Position numbers and translations under genes: made by a program. From an uncultured Bacteroidales bacterium (GTDB taxonomy: Bacteria; Bacteroidota; Bacteroidia; Bacteroidales; Paludibacteraceae): a DNA stretch of 6,734 nucleotides. Shown here piece after piece: positions 6,504 to 6,734 of the stretch. Each line of letters starts with the position of its first letter. Position 1 is the stretch's first letter. The notes below the pieces were generated by a model, which searched no databases, was not told the origin of the DNA, and worked only from the letters and a program-made list of their open reading frames with translations. Location of the stretch: the NCBI GenBank assembly GCA_945787425.1, contig CALZHO010000045.1, positions 1-6,734 of the forward strand, written 5' to 3'.

Positions 6504-6734
6504 CTTTTCCAGAAGAAGAAATATCCCTTCTGCTTATCCTTCTCTTCTTTTGTTTTTGCTACATACACTTTTTCCATTGTGTACGGATTCAGTCCTGTGT
6601 AGAACATCGTTGTTGCCAGAGTCATGGGGGTGGGGGTGAAGTCCTGTACTTGTTCGGGGCGATAATTGAGTCGCTTGCATTGCTCCGCTAATTGCTGCAT
6701 GTCCTTGTTGGTACAACCAGGGTGCGAGGAGATG
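6479..6734 (-). CDS. ygiQ: YgiQ family radical SAM protein, C-terminal fragment (5' end outside window)
   Basis: Only the last 84 residues are in the window; the gene enters from the right edge. The frame reads ISSHPGCTNKDMQQLAEQ, then YRPEQVQDFTPTPMTLATTM and FYTGLNPYTMEKVYVAKTKEEK. This is the characteristic C-terminal region (DUF3362) of YgiQ proteins: ISSHPGC, the Pro-rich QDF.PTP segment and YTGL(N/D)P are all family hallmarks. YgiQ proteins are about 600-700 residues with a central radical SAM domain (CxxxCxxC, outside this window); their reaction is not established to my knowledge. After the usual ending near GYFFFWK the protein continues SERLKVKG, where the final residues are encoded by the heptamer repeat and the stop TAA (6481-6479) is supplied by a repeat unit. 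The Met at 6700 is internal, not the start. Confidence 0.93.
   Translation of the reverse strand, partial: ISSHPGCTNKDMQQLAEQCKRLNYRPEQVQDFTPTPMTLATTMFYTGLNPYTMEKVYVAKTKEEKDKQKGYFFFWKSERLKVKG

Noticed and set aside
6609..6640. GGGGGTGGGGGTG run as a possible G-quadruplex
   Set aside because: Only two G5 runs, so it cannot form a stable four-tract structure alone; it is the Thr-Pro-Thr-Pro codons of the conserved YgiQ segment.

Overview
The window looks like a chromosomal stretch from a member of the Bacteroidota, most likely order Bacteroidales. Three things point there. Two promoters of the Bacteroidota type (TAnnTTTG -7 element) lie back to back at 3430-3514. Start codons are preceded by A/T-rich sequence rather than Shine-Dalgarno motifs. 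The proteins have a Bacteroidales flavour: a Crp/Fnr regulator with a GYRS-type effector loop, a two-part PagL-like outer-membrane protein, a GtrB/DPM1-type glycosyltransferase, an inner-membrane-anchored M23 peptidase and a YgiQ radical SAM protein. This is recognition by eye; no database search was run.

Layout. From 3413 leftwards runs a minus-strand block: crp/fnr-type regulator (3413-2715), a PagL-like lipid A deacylase family barrel protein (2709-1501, only 5 bp behind it), then argS (from 1480, 20 bp behind; about 493 residues in the window, C-terminal anticodon-binding part lost off the left edge). Tight spacing suggests one transcript. From the same intergenic region (3414-3549) a plus-strand pair runs right: a membrane-anchored family 2 glycosyltransferase (3550-4500) and a helical protein of unknown function (4531-5487). 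That pair meets a second minus-strand pair head-on: the M23 peptidase (6452-5484), whose stop codon overlaps the oncoming stop in a shared TTAA, preceded by the 3' end of ygiQ (right edge to 6479).

How the genes fit together. Four of the seven genes are plausibly linked to envelope or surface biology (PagL-like barrel, glycosyltransferase on a lipid carrier, M23 murein peptidase, and the regulator that heads the PagL-like transcript). argS and ygiQ are housekeeping/RNA-related genes that appear to ride along. The regulator and the glycosyltransferase start from divergent promoters built from a perfect 14-bp inverted repeat, so they could be controlled together; this is inference.

No tRNA, rRNA, CRISPR array, insertion sequence or integrase is visible, and no gene-free stretch exceeds 136 bp. 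I do not see a clear new defence or mobile system. The most unusual items are the heptameric tandem repeats (a GGTTAAA array that forms the end of ygiQ, and GGTTCTT units inside argS), the PagL-like protein with Asn where the catalytic Glu should be, and the unknown helical protein, which may be a shortened relative of a larger family.
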